Of a stretch of DNA of 64,000 bases, positions 45,949 to 57,483 are shown piece after piece (the stretch's first letter is position 1; every line of letters starts with the position of its first letter). A program made the translations under genes and the position numbers. The stretch lies in contig NZ_CAKASL010000002.1 of the NCBI RefSeq assembly GCF_916858655.1, positions 558,001 through 622,000 on the forward strand, read 5' to 3'. Below the pieces are notes generated by a model, which did not search any database, was not told the DNA's origin, and saw only the letters and a program-made list of their open reading frames with translations. The DNA comes from Aeromicrobium sp. Leaf350. GTDB taxonomy: Bacteria; Actinomycetota; Actinomycetes; Propionibacteriales; Nocardioidaceae.

Positions 45949-47127
45949 ATGTCCATCTTCAAGCGTGGCGGCGGGCGCTCCTCCGACGCCCCCGGCGTGT
46001 CCGGCCCCGCGCGCATCGCGCGGGGCGGCGCCGAGGTGACCGCCGGCGTCCGCGCCGGCGACGTCGCGATCATCGACCGCACCGACCTCGACGCCGACGA
46101 CGCCGCCGAGCTCGTCAAGCTCAAGGTCGCTGCGGTCGTCAACGTCGCCGCGTCGACGACCGGCAAGTTCCCCTCGGTCGGGCCCGAGCTGCTGGCCGAG
46201 GCCGGCATCCCGCTCGTCGACCAGGCGGGCGAGGGCGTGGTCACCCGGCTGCGCAGCGGCGACCTGGTGCGCGTGCACGAGGGCAAGATCTTCCGCGACG
46301 GTGTGCTGGTCGCGAGCGGCATCGCGCGCGACGGCGACCAGGTCCGTGCCGACTACTCCGAGGCCTCCAGCGACTTCACGACCCGCCTCGACACGTTGTC
46401 CGTCAACGCCTCCGAGCACCTGCGTCGCGAGCACGCGATGCTGCTCGACGGTGCACGGGTGCCGCGCCTGTCGACCCGGCTCAAGGGCCGCGCCGTCGTG
46501 GTCGTCTCGGACTCGTTCGACGCGGCCGCCGACCTGAAGGCGCTCAAGCGCTTCGTCCTCGACCGCGACCCGGTCATGGTCGGGGCCGGCAAGGGTGCCG
46601 ACCTGATCCTGAAGGCGGGCTACCAGCCCGACGTCGTCGTCGGCTCGGTCGAGGGCTTCAGCTCCGCGGTGCTCGACTCGACCCGCGAGCTCGTGGTCAC
46701 GACCGCCTCCGGCCAGATCCAGACGCCCGAACGCCTGGAGAAGCACCAGAAGGACGTCGTCCGCTTCGTCGCCGACGGCGAGGACGCCGACCTGGCGATC
46801 CTGCTGGCCGACGCGAACGGCGCCTCCGTCATCGTGCACGCCGGTGCGGCACCGACGCTGGGCGACTTCCTGGGGCAGAGCCCCGGCCTCGTCGGTCCGG
46901 CCTTCGTCGTGCGCCTCCGCTCGGCGGCCAAGCTCGTCGACGCGAAGGTCGTCGCCCACGTGACCACGGGACGCATCTCGGCCTGGCCGATCGTCCTTCT
47001 CATCCTCAGCGCGATCGTCGCCATGGCGGTCGCGCTCTCGCTCACCACCACCGGAGGCGACGTCACCGGGTGGGTCTCCGACCAGCTCGGCGACCTCGGC
47101 TCCTGGATCGAAGGACTCAGGTCGTGA
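45949..47127 (+). CDS. steA: SteA-like cytokinetic ring protein
   Basis: 392 residues if ATG 45949 is used (MSIFKRGGG); an ATG at 45916 would add 11 residues. Middle part DLKALKRFVLDRDPVMVGAGKGADLILKAGYQPD and DANGASVIVHAGAAPTLGDFL resemble a thiamin-pyrophosphokinase-like fold without catalysis. One C-terminal membrane helix (WPIVLLILSAIVAMAVALSL). Homologue of Rv1697/SteA, which works with SteB at the septum in Corynebacterium. GTGA coupling to the next gene supports this. Confidence 0.85.
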   Translation: MSIFKRGGGRSSDAPGVSGPARIARGGAEVTAGVRAGDVAIIDRTDLDADDAAELVKLKVAAVVNVAASTTGKFPSVGPELLAEAGIPLVDQAGEGVVTRLRSGDLVRVHEGKIFRDGVLVASGIARDGDQVRADYSEASSDFTTRLDTLSVNASEHLRREHAMLLDGARVPRLSTRLKGRAVVVVSDSFDAAADLKALKRFVLDRDPVMVGAGKGADLILKAGYQPDVVVGSVEGFSSAVLDSTRELVVTTASGQIQTPERLEKHQKDVVRFVADGEDADLAILLADANGASVIVHAGAAPTLGDFLGQSPGLVGPAFVVRLRSAAKLVDAKVVAHVTTGRISAWPIVLLILSAIVAMAVALSLTTTGGDVTGWVSDQLGDLGSWIEGLRS

Positions 47128-47981
47128 TCAACTTCCGCTACCACGTCGTCTCGCTCGCGGCGGTCTTCCTCGCGTTGGCCGTCGGCGTCGCCCTGGGCGT
47201 CGCCTTCGTCGACTCCGACGACGCCGGCGCGGGCGGGGGAGACTCTCGGGCCGACGCCGCCGAGCAGGCGTTCGAGAACGCCTTCGCCGACGCGTCCTCC
47301 GGCCTCGTCGGGCAGGGCCTGACCGACCGCCGCGTCGTGGTCGTGACGACCCCGGGCGCCCGGTCCTCGGAGGTCGACGACCTCACGGCCCGCATCTCCG
47401 ACGCCGGCGGCACCGTCGTCGGCGAGGTCACCCTCACGACGAAGCTGCTCGACTCGGCCAACCGTCAGTTCGCCGAGCAGATCGCCGAGCAGTCGGCGGC
47501 CGACGTCCCGGGCGTGCAGTCCGGCGACGACAGCTACAGCCGCATCGGTGCGGCGCTCGCGCGGGCGCTGACGGGCGACCCGGAGCTCGACGAGCAGGCC
47601 TCGACCATCCGCTCCGCCTTCGAGCAGGGCGGTCTGATCGACCTGCCGAGCGCGCCGACCCAGCGGGCCGACCTGGCGCTCGTCGTGATCGGCCCGACGT
47701 CGGCCGACAGCGCGCGAGGCGAGATCCTCGCCGCGGTGACCTCGCAGCTCTCGACCTCCGGCGCCGGCGCGGCCCTCGTCGGACCCTCGACGACCAGCGT
47801 CGACGGGGGAGTGCTCGACCAGGTGCGTTCCAGCGACGGTGCCGGCTCGTTCTCGACCGTCGACGTGACGGACCTGGCCGCCGGGCGACTCGTGTCGGTG
47901 CTCGCCCTCGTGCGTTCGGCCGCCGGACAGAACGGGTCGTGGGGAACGACACGCAGCGCGGACGGCCAGCTGCCTCAGTAG
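47124..47981 (+). CDS. SteB/MctB-like envelope protein
   Basis: 285 residues from GTG. One N-terminal membrane helix (YHVVSLAAVFLALAVGVALGVAFV), a coiled-coil region (ADAAEQAFENAFADASSGL) and an extracytoplasmic domain. Named MctB (copper-related, Rv1698) in mycobacteria and SteB (partner of SteA in cell separation) in Corynebacterium. No His/Met/Cys-rich metal site is visible, so a SteB role fits better. Confidence 0.85.
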   Translation: MINFRYHVVSLAAVFLALAVGVALGVAFVDSDDAGAGGGDSRADAAEQAFENAFADASSGLVGQGLTDRRVVVVTTPGARSSEVDDLTARISDAGGTVVGEVTLTTKLLDSANRQFAEQIAEQSAADVPGVQSGDDSYSRIGAALARALTGDPELDEQASTIRSAFEQGGLIDLPSAPTQRADLALVVIGPTSADSARGEILAAVTSQLSTSGAGAALVGPSTTSVDGGVLDQVRSSDGAGSFSTVDVTDLAAGRLVSVLALVRSAAGQNGSWGTTRSADGQLPQ

Positions 47982-47996
47982 GGGGCTCGCGGGGTG

Positions 47997-50384
<2,388 letters not shown>

Positions 50385-50414
50385 ACGGGCCCGCGTGACG
50401 ACCTCGGTGGGGCG

Positions 50415-51344
50415 ATGACCGAGGGCGACCTCGAGCGCGCGATCCTCGACTACCTGGCCCACCTCGGGGTGGAGCGCGGGCTGGCCGACAACACGCTGTC
50501 GTCGTACCGCCGCGACCTGCGGCGCTACCTCGAGCACCTCGGGACCATCGGTCGGGCCGTGCCCGCCGAGGTCGAGGAGGCCGACGTCCAGGCGTTCGTC
50601 GCGGTGCTGCGCACGGGCGACGACGACCACCCGCCGCTCGGGCCCGCCAGCGTGGCGCGGCACGTCGTGACGGTGCGGGGACTGCACCGGTTCTGGCTGC
50701 GCGAGCAGCTCGTGATGGTCGACGTCGCGGCCGAGGTCCGGCCACCGCGTCCCGACCAACGGCTGCCGAAGGCGCTCCCGCTCGACCAGGTCGAGGCGAT
50801 CCTGGAGGCTGCTGGCGCCCCGGGCACCACCCTGGCGCGCCGTGACCGGGCGCTGCTCGAGATCCTCTACGGCACGGGAGCCCGCATCTCGGAGGCCGTC
50901 GGCATCGACGTCGACGACCTCGACCGCGACGAGGGAGCCCTGCTGCTGCGCGGCAAGGGCGGCAAGCAGCGCATCGTCCCGGTCGGCAGCTACGCGCTCG
51001 CCGCGATCGAGGCGTACCTGACGACGTCGCGCCCCCTGCTGGTCTCGGCCACGGTCTCCACGCCTGCACTGTTCCTCAACGCCCGCGGCGGGCGCCTGTC
51101 CCGCCAGAGCGCGTGGACCGTCCTGACCCGCGCCGCGAGGCAGGCCGGCGTCGGCGTCGACGTCTCGCCCCACACGTTGCGCCACTCGTTCGCGACCCAC
51201 CTGCTGGACGGCGGGGCGGACGTCCGCGTCGTGCAGGAGCTGCTCGGGCACGCCTCCGTCACGACGACCCAGATCTACACCCTCGTGACGGTCGACCGGC
51301 TCCGCGAGGTGTACGCGGCGGCCCATCCCCGCGCCCAGCGCTGA
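50415..51344 (+). CDS. xerD: Tyrosine recombinase XerD
   Basis: 309 residues. N-terminal SAM-like DNA-binding domain ([20 protein letters not shown]) and catalytic domain with R in [38 protein letters not shown]. The full R-H-R-H-Y set is present. Resolves chromosome dimers at dif with XerC. Upstream of parA-scpAB as in other actinobacteria, not next to any mobile element. Confidence 0.93.
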   Translation: MTEGDLERAILDYLAHLGVERGLADNTLSSYRRDLRRYLEHLGTIGRAVPAEVEEADVQAFVAVLRTGDDDHPPLGPASVARHVVTVRGLHRFWLREQLVMVDVAAEVRPPRPDQRLPKALPLDQVEAILEAAGAPGTTLARRDRALLEILYGTGARISEAVGIDVDDLDRDEGALLLRGKGGKQRIVPVGSYALAAIEAYLTTSRPLLVSATVSTPALFLNARGGRLSRQSAWTVLTRAARQAGVGVDVSPHTLRHSFATHLLDGGADVRVVQELLGHASVTTTQIYTLVTVDRLREVYAAAHPRAQR

Positions 51345-51429
51345 CGCCTGGGCGGGACCCGGACGGGGCCCGGCGACGGGTACCCTGACGTGTTGCCGCG
51401 AACGGTGTGGAGGGTCGTGGCAGCGGCGG

Positions 51430-51435
51430 TAGGGT
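51430..51435 (+). promoter_or_regulatory. -10 hexamer TAGGGT for the parA-scpAB operon
   Basis: TAGGGT would start transcription near 51442, 31 nt before ATG 51473. This decides against the longer GTG starts at 51407 and 51434. Confidence 0.4.
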
Positions 51436-51472
51436 GAGCAAGATTGTCGACATCGGACGGGACAGGAACAGC

Positions 51473-52318
51473 ATGAGTGAGGAAACCGGACCCACGGGGC
51501 GTCCGACTCCCAGCTTCGGCGAGCCGCAGCCCCGGCGCCCCGGTCCGGCGACGGTCCTGTCGATGTGCAACCAGAAGGGCGGGGTGGGCAAGACCACCAC
51601 GACCATCAGCCTGGGCGCCGCGCTCGTCGAGGCGGGCCGCAAGGTGCTGTTGGTCGACTTCGACCCCCAGGGATCGCTCACGGTCGGCCTGGGCCTCAAC
51701 GCCCACGAGCTCGAGCAGAGCATCTACCACGTGCTGATGGACCGCTCGCTGACGCTGCGCGACATCATCCACCCGACGTCGGTGCCCGGTCTCGACCTCG
51801 CGCCGGCCAACATCGACCTCTCGGCCGCCGAGATGCAGCTCGTGACCGAGGTGGGGCGCGAGCAGGCGCTCGCGCGAGCACTGCACGAGGTGCGCGACGA
51901 CTACGACGTGATCCTGGTCGACTGCCAGCCCTCGCTCGGACTCCTGACGGTCAACGCGCTGACGGCCTCCGACGGCGTCATCATCCCCCTGGAGTGCGAG
52001 TACTTCGCGCTGCGGGGCGTCGCGCTGCTGAAGGAGACGATCGAGAAGGTTCGCGAGCGCACCAACCCGCGCCTGCAGATCGTCGGTCTGCTCGGCACGA
52101 TGTTCGACAGCCGCACGCTGCACGGCCGCGAGGTGCTCCAGACCCTCGTGCAGGGATGGGGCGACCTGGTCTTCCACACGGTCATCCGCCGCACCGTGAA
52201 GTTCTCCGACTCGACCGTCGCCGGCGAGCCGATCACCGAGTACGCCACGACGTCGCCGGGCGCCGCGTCCTACCGCCAGCTGGCGCGGGAAGTGCTGGTG
52301 CGATGCCCGACGGTGTGA
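51473..52318 (+). CDS. ParA-family ATPase (orphan ParA in scpAB operon)
   Basis: 281 residues. Deviant Walker A CNQKGGVGKTTTTISLGAAL, then DFDPQGSLTVGLG and VDCQPSLGLLTVNAL. Homologue of Rv1708, a chromosomal ParA that is not the parABS segregation pair. It may position or load the ScpAB condensin. Its 3' end overlaps the next gene by 16 nt. Confidence 0.9.
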   Translation: MSEETGPTGRPTPSFGEPQPRRPGPATVLSMCNQKGGVGKTTTTISLGAALVEAGRKVLLVDFDPQGSLTVGLGLNAHELEQSIYHVLMDRSLTLRDIIHPTSVPGLDLAPANIDLSAAEMQLVTEVGREQALARALHEVRDDYDVILVDCQPSLGLLTVNALTASDGVIIPLECEYFALRGVALLKETIEKVRERTNPRLQIVGLLGTMFDSRTLHGREVLQTLVQGWGDLVFHTVIRRTVKFSDSTVAGEPITEYATTSPGAASYRQLAREVLVRCPTV

Positions 52319-52677
52319 AGAAGCCGACCGGCACCGGTCGACGTCCGGCGATGCCGGGCGCCGACGAGCTGTTCCGCTCGACCGCGAAGTCCGCCCCGGA
52401 CCCGGCGCCGGCCCCGCAGCCGGAGGCGGCCGAGCCGGCCAAGCCGGCGGCCAGCGGACGCGTCAAGCACGACGAGAAGATCACGGTGTACGTCACCGCC
52501 GAGGAGCTCCTGGCGCTCGAGCAGACCCGCCTGGCGGTGCGATCGGCCGTGGGGCGCAACGTCGACCGCGGACGCATCGTGCGTGCGGCCCTCGCCGCCG
52601 CGCTCGAGGACTTCGAGGCGAACGGCACCGACAGCGACCTGGTGCGCCGGATCGACGGCGCCGCGGACCAGCGGTGA
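52303..52677 (+). CDS. Small ribbon-helix-helix-like protein, possible ParA partner
   Basis: 124 residues. The first 55 are Pro/Ala-rich and basic (KKPTGTGRRPAMPGADELFR), the rest has a beta strand then two helices (KITVYVTAEELLALEQTRLA, GRIVRAALAAALEDFEANG) as in RHH DNA-binding proteins. It overlaps parA by 16 nt and scpA by 4 nt. By analogy with plasmid ParA-RHH pairs it may bind DNA for ParA. No ParB/HTH motif. Confidence 0.65.
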   Translation: MPDGVKKPTGTGRRPAMPGADELFRSTAKSAPDPAPAPQPEAAEPAKPAASGRVKHDEKITVYVTAEELLALEQTRLAVRSAVGRNVDRGRIVRAALAAALEDFEANGTDSDLVRRIDGAADQR

Positions 52678-53585
52678 GCGAGCCCGAGGCCCTGACCCAG
52701 CCGGCACCCGAGGCCGGGTTCTCGATCAGCATCGACGGCTTCGAGGGTCCGTTCGACCTGCTGCTGCAGCTCATCAGCCGGCACAAGATGGACGTGACCG
52801 CGGTCGCGCTCTCGGAGGTCACGAGCGAGTTCATCGCCTACATCGGCGAGCTCGGGGGCGACCTGGAGCAGACCACCCAGTTCCTGCTCGTCGCGGCGAC
52901 GCTGCTGGACCTGAAGACGGCTCGCCTCCTGCCCCAGGCCGAGGTGGAGGACGAGGAGGACCTCGCCCTGCTGGAGGCGCGTGACCTGCTGTTCGCCCGC
53001 CTCCTGCAGTACCGCGCGTTCAAGCAGGTCGCGGCCCAGATCGCCGCGAAGCTCGAGACCGAGCAGCGGCGCTACCCGCGGGCCGTGCCGCTCGAGCCGC
53101 GCTTCGCGCAGCTGCTGCCGGAGATCCTGATCTCGGCCACGCCCGACGACCTGGCCCGACTCGCCGCGGCGGCCCTCACGCCGAAGCCCGAGATGATCCT
53201 GTCGCTGGCCCACCTGCACGCGCCGCAGGTCAGCGTGCGCGAGCAGGCCCACGTCGTGGTCGACCGTCTGCGCCGCGAGCGCAGCCTCACGTTCCGCACG
53301 CTGACGTCCGACTCACCCGATCTGATGACGACCGTCGCCCGCTTCCTGGCCCTGCTGGAGCTCTTCCGCGAGGGCATGGTCGCGTTCGAGCAGGCGACCC
53401 CGCTCGGCGACCTTCACCTGCGCTGGACCGGGAGCGACGACGGCGAGGTCGAGGTCGGAATCGAGTTCGACGCACCGCCCGACACCGGTGAGGCGCACGT
53501 CGTCCCGGCCGAGCTGCTCGACGCCGACCTCGACGCCCCCGAGACCTCCGCCGACCCGTCTGAGAAGGACACCCCCGATGAGTGA
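52674..53585 (+). CDS. scpA: Segregation and condensation protein A
   Basis: 303 residues from GTG. Kleisin of the SMC-ScpAB complex. N-terminal FEGPFDLLLQLISRHKMDVT and TQFLLVAATLLDLKTARLLP bind the SMC neck; the C-terminal winged helix (SPDLMTTVARFLALLELFREG) binds the SMC head. An acidic tail of about 40 residues follows. Confidence 0.94.
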   Translation: MSEPEALTQPAPEAGFSISIDGFEGPFDLLLQLISRHKMDVTAVALSEVTSEFIAYIGELGGDLEQTTQFLLVAATLLDLKTARLLPQAEVEDEEDLALLEARDLLFARLLQYRAFKQVAAQIAAKLETEQRRYPRAVPLEPRFAQLLPEILISATPDDLARLAAAALTPKPEMILSLAHLHAPQVSVREQAHVVVDRLRRERSLTFRTLTSDSPDLMTTVARFLALLELFREGMVAFEQATPLGDLHLRWTGSDDGEVEVGIEFDAPPDTGEAHVVPAELLDADLDAPETSADPSEKDTPDE

Positions 53586-54273
53586 CGCCAGCCTGCCCCA
53601 GCGCAACCTCCCTCGGGGCCCCCACGAGCTGGAGCTCGAGATGCTCGAGCTGCGTCCGGCCCTCGAGGCCGTGCTGATGGTGGCCGACCAGCCCCTCGAC
53701 CACCTGACGCTCGCCCAGGCCGTGGGTCACCCGCCGACCGACGTCGAGGACGCGCTCGCGGCGCTCGCGGCGGAGTACGACGAGCAGGAGCGCGGCTTCG
53801 AGCTGCGCTCGATCGCCGGCGGATGGCGGTTCTACACCCGCGAGACGGTCGCGGCCGCGGTCGAGCGGTTCGTGCTCGACGGGCAGCAGGCCCGGTTGAC
53901 GCAGGCAGCGCTCGAGACCCTCGCGGTCGTGGCGTACCGCCAGCCGATCAGTCGATCGCGCATCTCGGCGATCCGCGGCGTCAACGTCGACGGCGTCGTG
54001 CGCACCCTGGTCTCGCGCGGGCTCATCGAGGAGGCGGGCACCGACGCCGAGAGCGGCGCGATCCTGTACCGCAGCACGAGCTACTTCCTGGAGCGCATGG
54101 GCCTGGGGAGCCTCGACGAGCTTCCCGAGATCGCGCCGATGCTGCCCGAGCTCGACGAGGTCGAGGACGACTTCTTCGCACCGGCGAAGCCTCCCGTCGC
54201 CGAGGCCGAGCCGGCCACGACCGCGGCGGCCGACGACGACGCAGCGACCGACGACGCGGCGACGCATGACTGA
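53578..54273 (+). CDS. scpB: Segregation and condensation protein B
   Basis: 231 residues from ATG 53578 overlapping the scpA stop. Two winged helices: LRPALEAVLMVADQPLDHLT and LTQAALETLAVVAYRQPIS, with SRISAIRGVNVDGVVRTLV typical. Dimer that binds ScpA. Acidic Asp/Ala-rich tail. Overlaps rluB by 8 nt. Confidence 0.93.
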   Translation: MSDASLPQRNLPRGPHELELEMLELRPALEAVLMVADQPLDHLTLAQAVGHPPTDVEDALAALAAEYDEQERGFELRSIAGGWRFYTRETVAAAVERFVLDGQQARLTQAALETLAVVAYRQPISRSRISAIRGVNVDGVVRTLVSRGLIEEAGTDAESGAILYRSTSYFLERMGLGSLDELPEIAPMLPELDEVEDDFFAPAKPPVAEAEPATTAAADDDAATDDAATHD

Positions 54274-55009
54274 GGGCCCCTCGGACGAGGGCATCCGCCT
54301 GCAGAAGGTGCTGGCGAAGGCCGGTCTCGGCAGCCGCCGCGCCTGCGAGATCCTCATGCTCGAGGGACGCGTGGAGGTCGACGGCGAGGTCGTCGACCAG
54401 ATGGGGATGCGCGTCGACCCGCTGCGCGCGGTCATCCGGGTGGACGGACGTCGCCTCCCGCCGCCCAGCGAGCACGCGTACCTGCTCGTCAACAAGCCGC
54501 GAGGCGTCGTGACGTCGATGAGCGACGAGCGCGGGCGCGCCGACCTGAACACGCTCCTGGGCGACCGGGACGACCGTCTGTTCCACGTCGGGCGGCTCGA
54601 CACCGACACCTCCGGACTGCTCGTCATGACCAACGACGGCGACCTGGCCCACAAGCTGGCGCACCCCTCGTTCGAGATCACCAAGACCTACGTCGCACTG
54701 GTCGAGGGGCGGGTCGCCGACACGCTCGGCGCCCGGCTGCAGGCCGGTGTCGACCTCGACGACGGCCGGGCCCAGGTCGACCGCTTCCAGGTTAAGGACG
54801 TCAGCGGTGACCGGTCCCTCGTCGAGCTCGACCTGCACATGGGGCGCAACCGCATCGTGCGGCGCCTGCTTGACCACGTGGGCCACCCGGTCATCGAGCT
54901 GACGCGCACGGCGTTCGGCCCGCTGCACCTGGGGAGCCTCAAGAGCGGGCGCACCCGCGACCTGACGCGCGACGAGCTCGGGGCGCTCTTCGATAGCGTG
55001 GAGGCATGA
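54266..55009 (+). CDS. rluB: Pseudouridine synthase RluB/RsuA family
   Basis: 247 residues. S4 domain (IRLQKVLAKAGLGSRRACEI) and catalytic motif with Asp in GRLDTDTSGLLVMTNDG. RNRIVRRLLDHVGHPV is typical. Modifies 23S rRNA (2605-type position in E. coli RluB) by homology; the exact base is not provable here. Confidence 0.9.
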   Translation: MTEGPSDEGIRLQKVLAKAGLGSRRACEILMLEGRVEVDGEVVDQMGMRVDPLRAVIRVDGRRLPPPSEHAYLLVNKPRGVVTSMSDERGRADLNTLLGDRDDRLFHVGRLDTDTSGLLVMTNDGDLAHKLAHPSFEITKTYVALVEGRVADTLGARLQAGVDLDDGRAQVDRFQVKDVSGDRSLVELDLHMGRNRIVRRLLDHVGHPVIELTRTAFGPLHLGSLKSGRTRDLTRDELGALFDSVEA

Positions 55010-56103
55010 CCGCGACGCCTCCCACGCAGGACGCCGGCGCGCTCCCCAGCACGGCCCTCGTCATCGGTTGCGGGCTGATCGGCACCTCGGCGGCCCTCGC
55101 TCTCACCGCCCGTGGCGTGCGGGTGCACCTGCGTGACGCGGTGCCCGGTGTCGCCGAGGTCGCGGCGAGCGTCGGAGCGGGCACGGTCGAGCCGGCCGTC
55201 GCCCCCGACCTCGTGGTCGTCGCGGTGCCGCCCGCGGCCGTGGCCGAGACCGCGCTCGCGGCGCTCGAGGAGTTCCCGCACGCCGTGGTGACGGACGTCG
55301 CGAGCGTCAAGCGACCGGTCACCGAGGCCGTCACCGGCACTCCGGGCGCCGCACGCTTCGTCGGCGGCCACCCCATGGCCGGCACCGAGCGCTCCGGACC
55401 CACGGCCGGCTCGGCGCTGCTGTTCGAGGGTCGGCCGTGGGCGGTCGTCCCGCTCCCGGAGTCCGCACCCGAGGCCGTCGCCCTGGTGACCTCGGTCGTG
55501 CAGGCGCTCGAGGCCGTGCCGACCCCGTTCACCCCCGACCAGCACGACGAGGCGGTCGCCCTCGTCTCGCACGTCCCTCACCTGGTCTCGGTGCTCACGG
55601 CGGGGCTGCTCGCCAGCGCACCGCGCGAGCACATCGACCTGGCCGGCCCCGGCCTGCGCGACGTCACGCGCATCGCCGGCAGCGCCACCGGCATGTGGCT
55701 CCAGATCCTCGACAGCAACGCCGCTGCCGTCACGGCCCTGCTGCAGTCGCTCCGCGGCGACCTCGACCGGGTGCTCGACGCGCTCGCCGCCGGGGGAGAC
55801 GTGCTCACCGGACGTCTGTCCGACGTGCTGGACGCCGGTCGCGCGGGCACGCAGCGCATCCCGGGCAAGCACGGCGAGGTCCGCACCGAGAGCGCCTCGG
55901 TGTTCGTGCCCGTCGAGGACCGCCCGGGCGTGCTGTCGCAGCTCATGACCGACATCGGCGAGTCCGGCGTCAACATCGAGGACTTCCGCATCGACCACGA
56001 GTACGGTCGTCCCGTGGGTCTGGCGCAGGTCGAGGTCGCGGCCGAGCGGGCCGACCACCTCACGTCGTCCCTCACCGCACGCGGCTGGTCCGCGTACCGA
56101 TAG
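55006..56103 (+). CDS. tyrA: Prephenate dehydrogenase with ACT domain
   Basis: 365 residues. NAD-binding GCGLIGTSAALALTARGV, catalytic GGHPMAGTERSGP with His, then HVPHLVSVL. The C-terminal ACT domain (VFVPVEDRPGVLSQLMTDIG) should sense tyrosine or phenylalanine. Converts prephenate to hydroxyphenylpyruvate for tyrosine. Coupled to rluB by ATGA. Confidence 0.93.
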   Translation: MTATPPTQDAGALPSTALVIGCGLIGTSAALALTARGVRVHLRDAVPGVAEVAASVGAGTVEPAVAPDLVVVAVPPAAVAETALAALEEFPHAVVTDVASVKRPVTEAVTGTPGAARFVGGHPMAGTERSGPTAGSALLFEGRPWAVVPLPESAPEAVALVTSVVQALEAVPTPFTPDQHDEAVALVSHVPHLVSVLTAGLLASAPREHIDLAGPGLRDVTRIAGSATGMWLQILDSNAAAVTALLQSLRGDLDRVLDALAAGGDVLTGRLSDVLDAGRAGTQRIPGKHGEVRTESASVFVPVEDRPGVLSQLMTDIGESGVNIEDFRIDHEYGRPVGLAQVEVAAERADHLTSSLTARGWSAYR

Positions 56104-56110
56104 GAGTTCT

Positions 56111-56776
56111 GTGTCCCTGCCTCTCGTCGTCGCCCTCGACGGTCCGTCCGGCTCCGGCAAGTCCAGCACCGCGCGCGGTGTCGCGACGCGCCTGGGTCTG
56201 GCCTACCTCGACACCGGGGCGATGTACCGGGCGGTGACCTGGGCGCTTCTGCAGCGGGGCGTCGACACCGACGACGCCGCCGCGGTCGCCGCTGCCGTCG
56301 CGGACGTCAACATCGCCTCGGGCACCGACCCGTCGGCGCCGACGATCCTCGCCGACGGCGTCGACGTGGGGGTGGAGATCCGCAGCGACGAGGTCGTGCG
56401 TCACGTCAGCCCGGTCTCGACCGTGCCGGAGGTCCGCACGCACCTGGTCGACCTGCAGCGTCGGACCATCGCCGCCGCCGACGCCGGGATCGTCGTCGAG
56501 GGCCGTGACATCGGCACGGTCGTCGCCACCGACGCCGCGGTCAAGATCTACCTCGTCGCCGACCCGCAGGCCCGTGCCGCCCGGCGCGCGGCCGAGGAGG
56601 GCGGCACCGACACCGCAGCCACGGCCGCCTCGCTCCTGCGTCGCGACCAGATCGACTCGACCCGCGCCACGTCACCGCTGGCGAAGGCCGACGACGCCGT
56701 CGAGATCGACACGACCTTCCTGACCCTCGACGAGGTCATCGACCGGATCGTCGCGCTCGCGCAGGAGCGCCGGTGA
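56111..56776 (+). CDS. cmk: Cytidylate kinase
   Basis: 221 residues from GTG after TAGGAG. P-loop LDGPSGSGKSSTARGVA, YLDTGAMYRAVTWA and VVEGRDIGTVV are the Cmk hallmarks; RRAAEEGG...RRDQIDSTRATSPL is the lid. Phosphorylates CMP and dCMP. Coupled to plsC. Confidence 0.95.
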   Translation: MSLPLVVALDGPSGSGKSSTARGVATRLGLAYLDTGAMYRAVTWALLQRGVDTDDAAAVAAAVADVNIASGTDPSAPTILADGVDVGVEIRSDEVVRHVSPVSTVPEVRTHLVDLQRRTIAAADAGIVVEGRDIGTVVATDAAVKIYLVADPQARAARRAAEEGGTDTAATAASLLRRDQIDSTRATSPLAKADDAVEIDTTFLTLDEVIDRIVALAQERR

Positions 56777-57483
56777 CGACGATCGCCCAGGCGGGCCCGG
56801 TCCGCTCGGGGCTCCGCGAGTGGCCGCACCGGCTGCTGCGGCCGCTGCTGCGCAGCCGTGTCGGCCGGCGCTGGGACGTCCACGTCCGGGGCATCGGCCA
56901 GGTGCCGGAGGCAGGGCCGGTCATCCTGGCCAGCAACCACATCGGCTGGCTCGACGGCCCGGTCACCGTGCTGACGTCCGACCGGCCGGTGCACGCCCTC
57001 GTCAAGCACGAGTCCTTCGAGGGCAACGCGGGCCGTCTCCTGCGCCTCGGAGCCCAGATCAAGCTGCACCGGGGACGGACCGACGCCGGTGCCCTGCGCT
57101 CGGCGCTGCGGGTCCTGCGGGCCGGCCAGGTGCTGCTCGTCTACCCCGAGGGCAAGCGGGGCGACGGCCTCGTGCACGACGTCTACGGGGGCACCGCGTA
57201 CCTCGCGCTGGCCACCGGCAGCCCGGTCGTCCCGGTCGCCGTGATCGGCACCCGCGAGCCCGGTGCGGGCATCGAGACCAAGCCGAGTCCCGGGCAACGT
57301 GTGGACGTCGTCTACGGTAGTCCTTTGACCTTCGCAGCCACGCCGTGGCCGCGCGACGCTGCATCGGTCTCCGCGACCAGCGAGAAGATCGCCGATGCGA
57401 TGCGAGCCCACGTCCAGTGGGCCACCGAGACCCTCCAGCGCGACCTTCCTGGTCCGCCTCCCCAGCAGGACACCTTCACATGA
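56773..57483 (+). CDS. Acyltransferase of the PlsC (1-acyl-glycerol-3-phosphate) family
   Basis: 236 residues from GTG. HX4D motif in [25 protein letters not shown] block ([20 protein letters not shown]) and [14 protein letters not shown]. Transfers an acyl chain in phospholipid synthesis. No strong membrane helix, so peripheral. Confidence 0.88.
   Translation: MTTIAQAGPVRSGLREWPHRLLRPLLRSRVGRRWDVHVRGIGQVPEAGPVILASNHIGWLDGPVTVLTSDRPVHALVKHESFEGNAGRLLRLGAQIKLHRGRTDAGALRSALRVLRAGQVLLVYPEGKRGDGLVHDVYGGTAYLALATGSPVVPVAVIGTREPGAGIETKPSPGQRVDVVYGSPLTFAATPWPRDAASVSATSEKIADAMRAHVQWATETLQRDLPGPPPQQDTFT

Noticed and set aside
50415-51344. Integrase of a mobile element
   Set aside because: Core gene order and intact XerD features; no attachment repeats or phage genes around.
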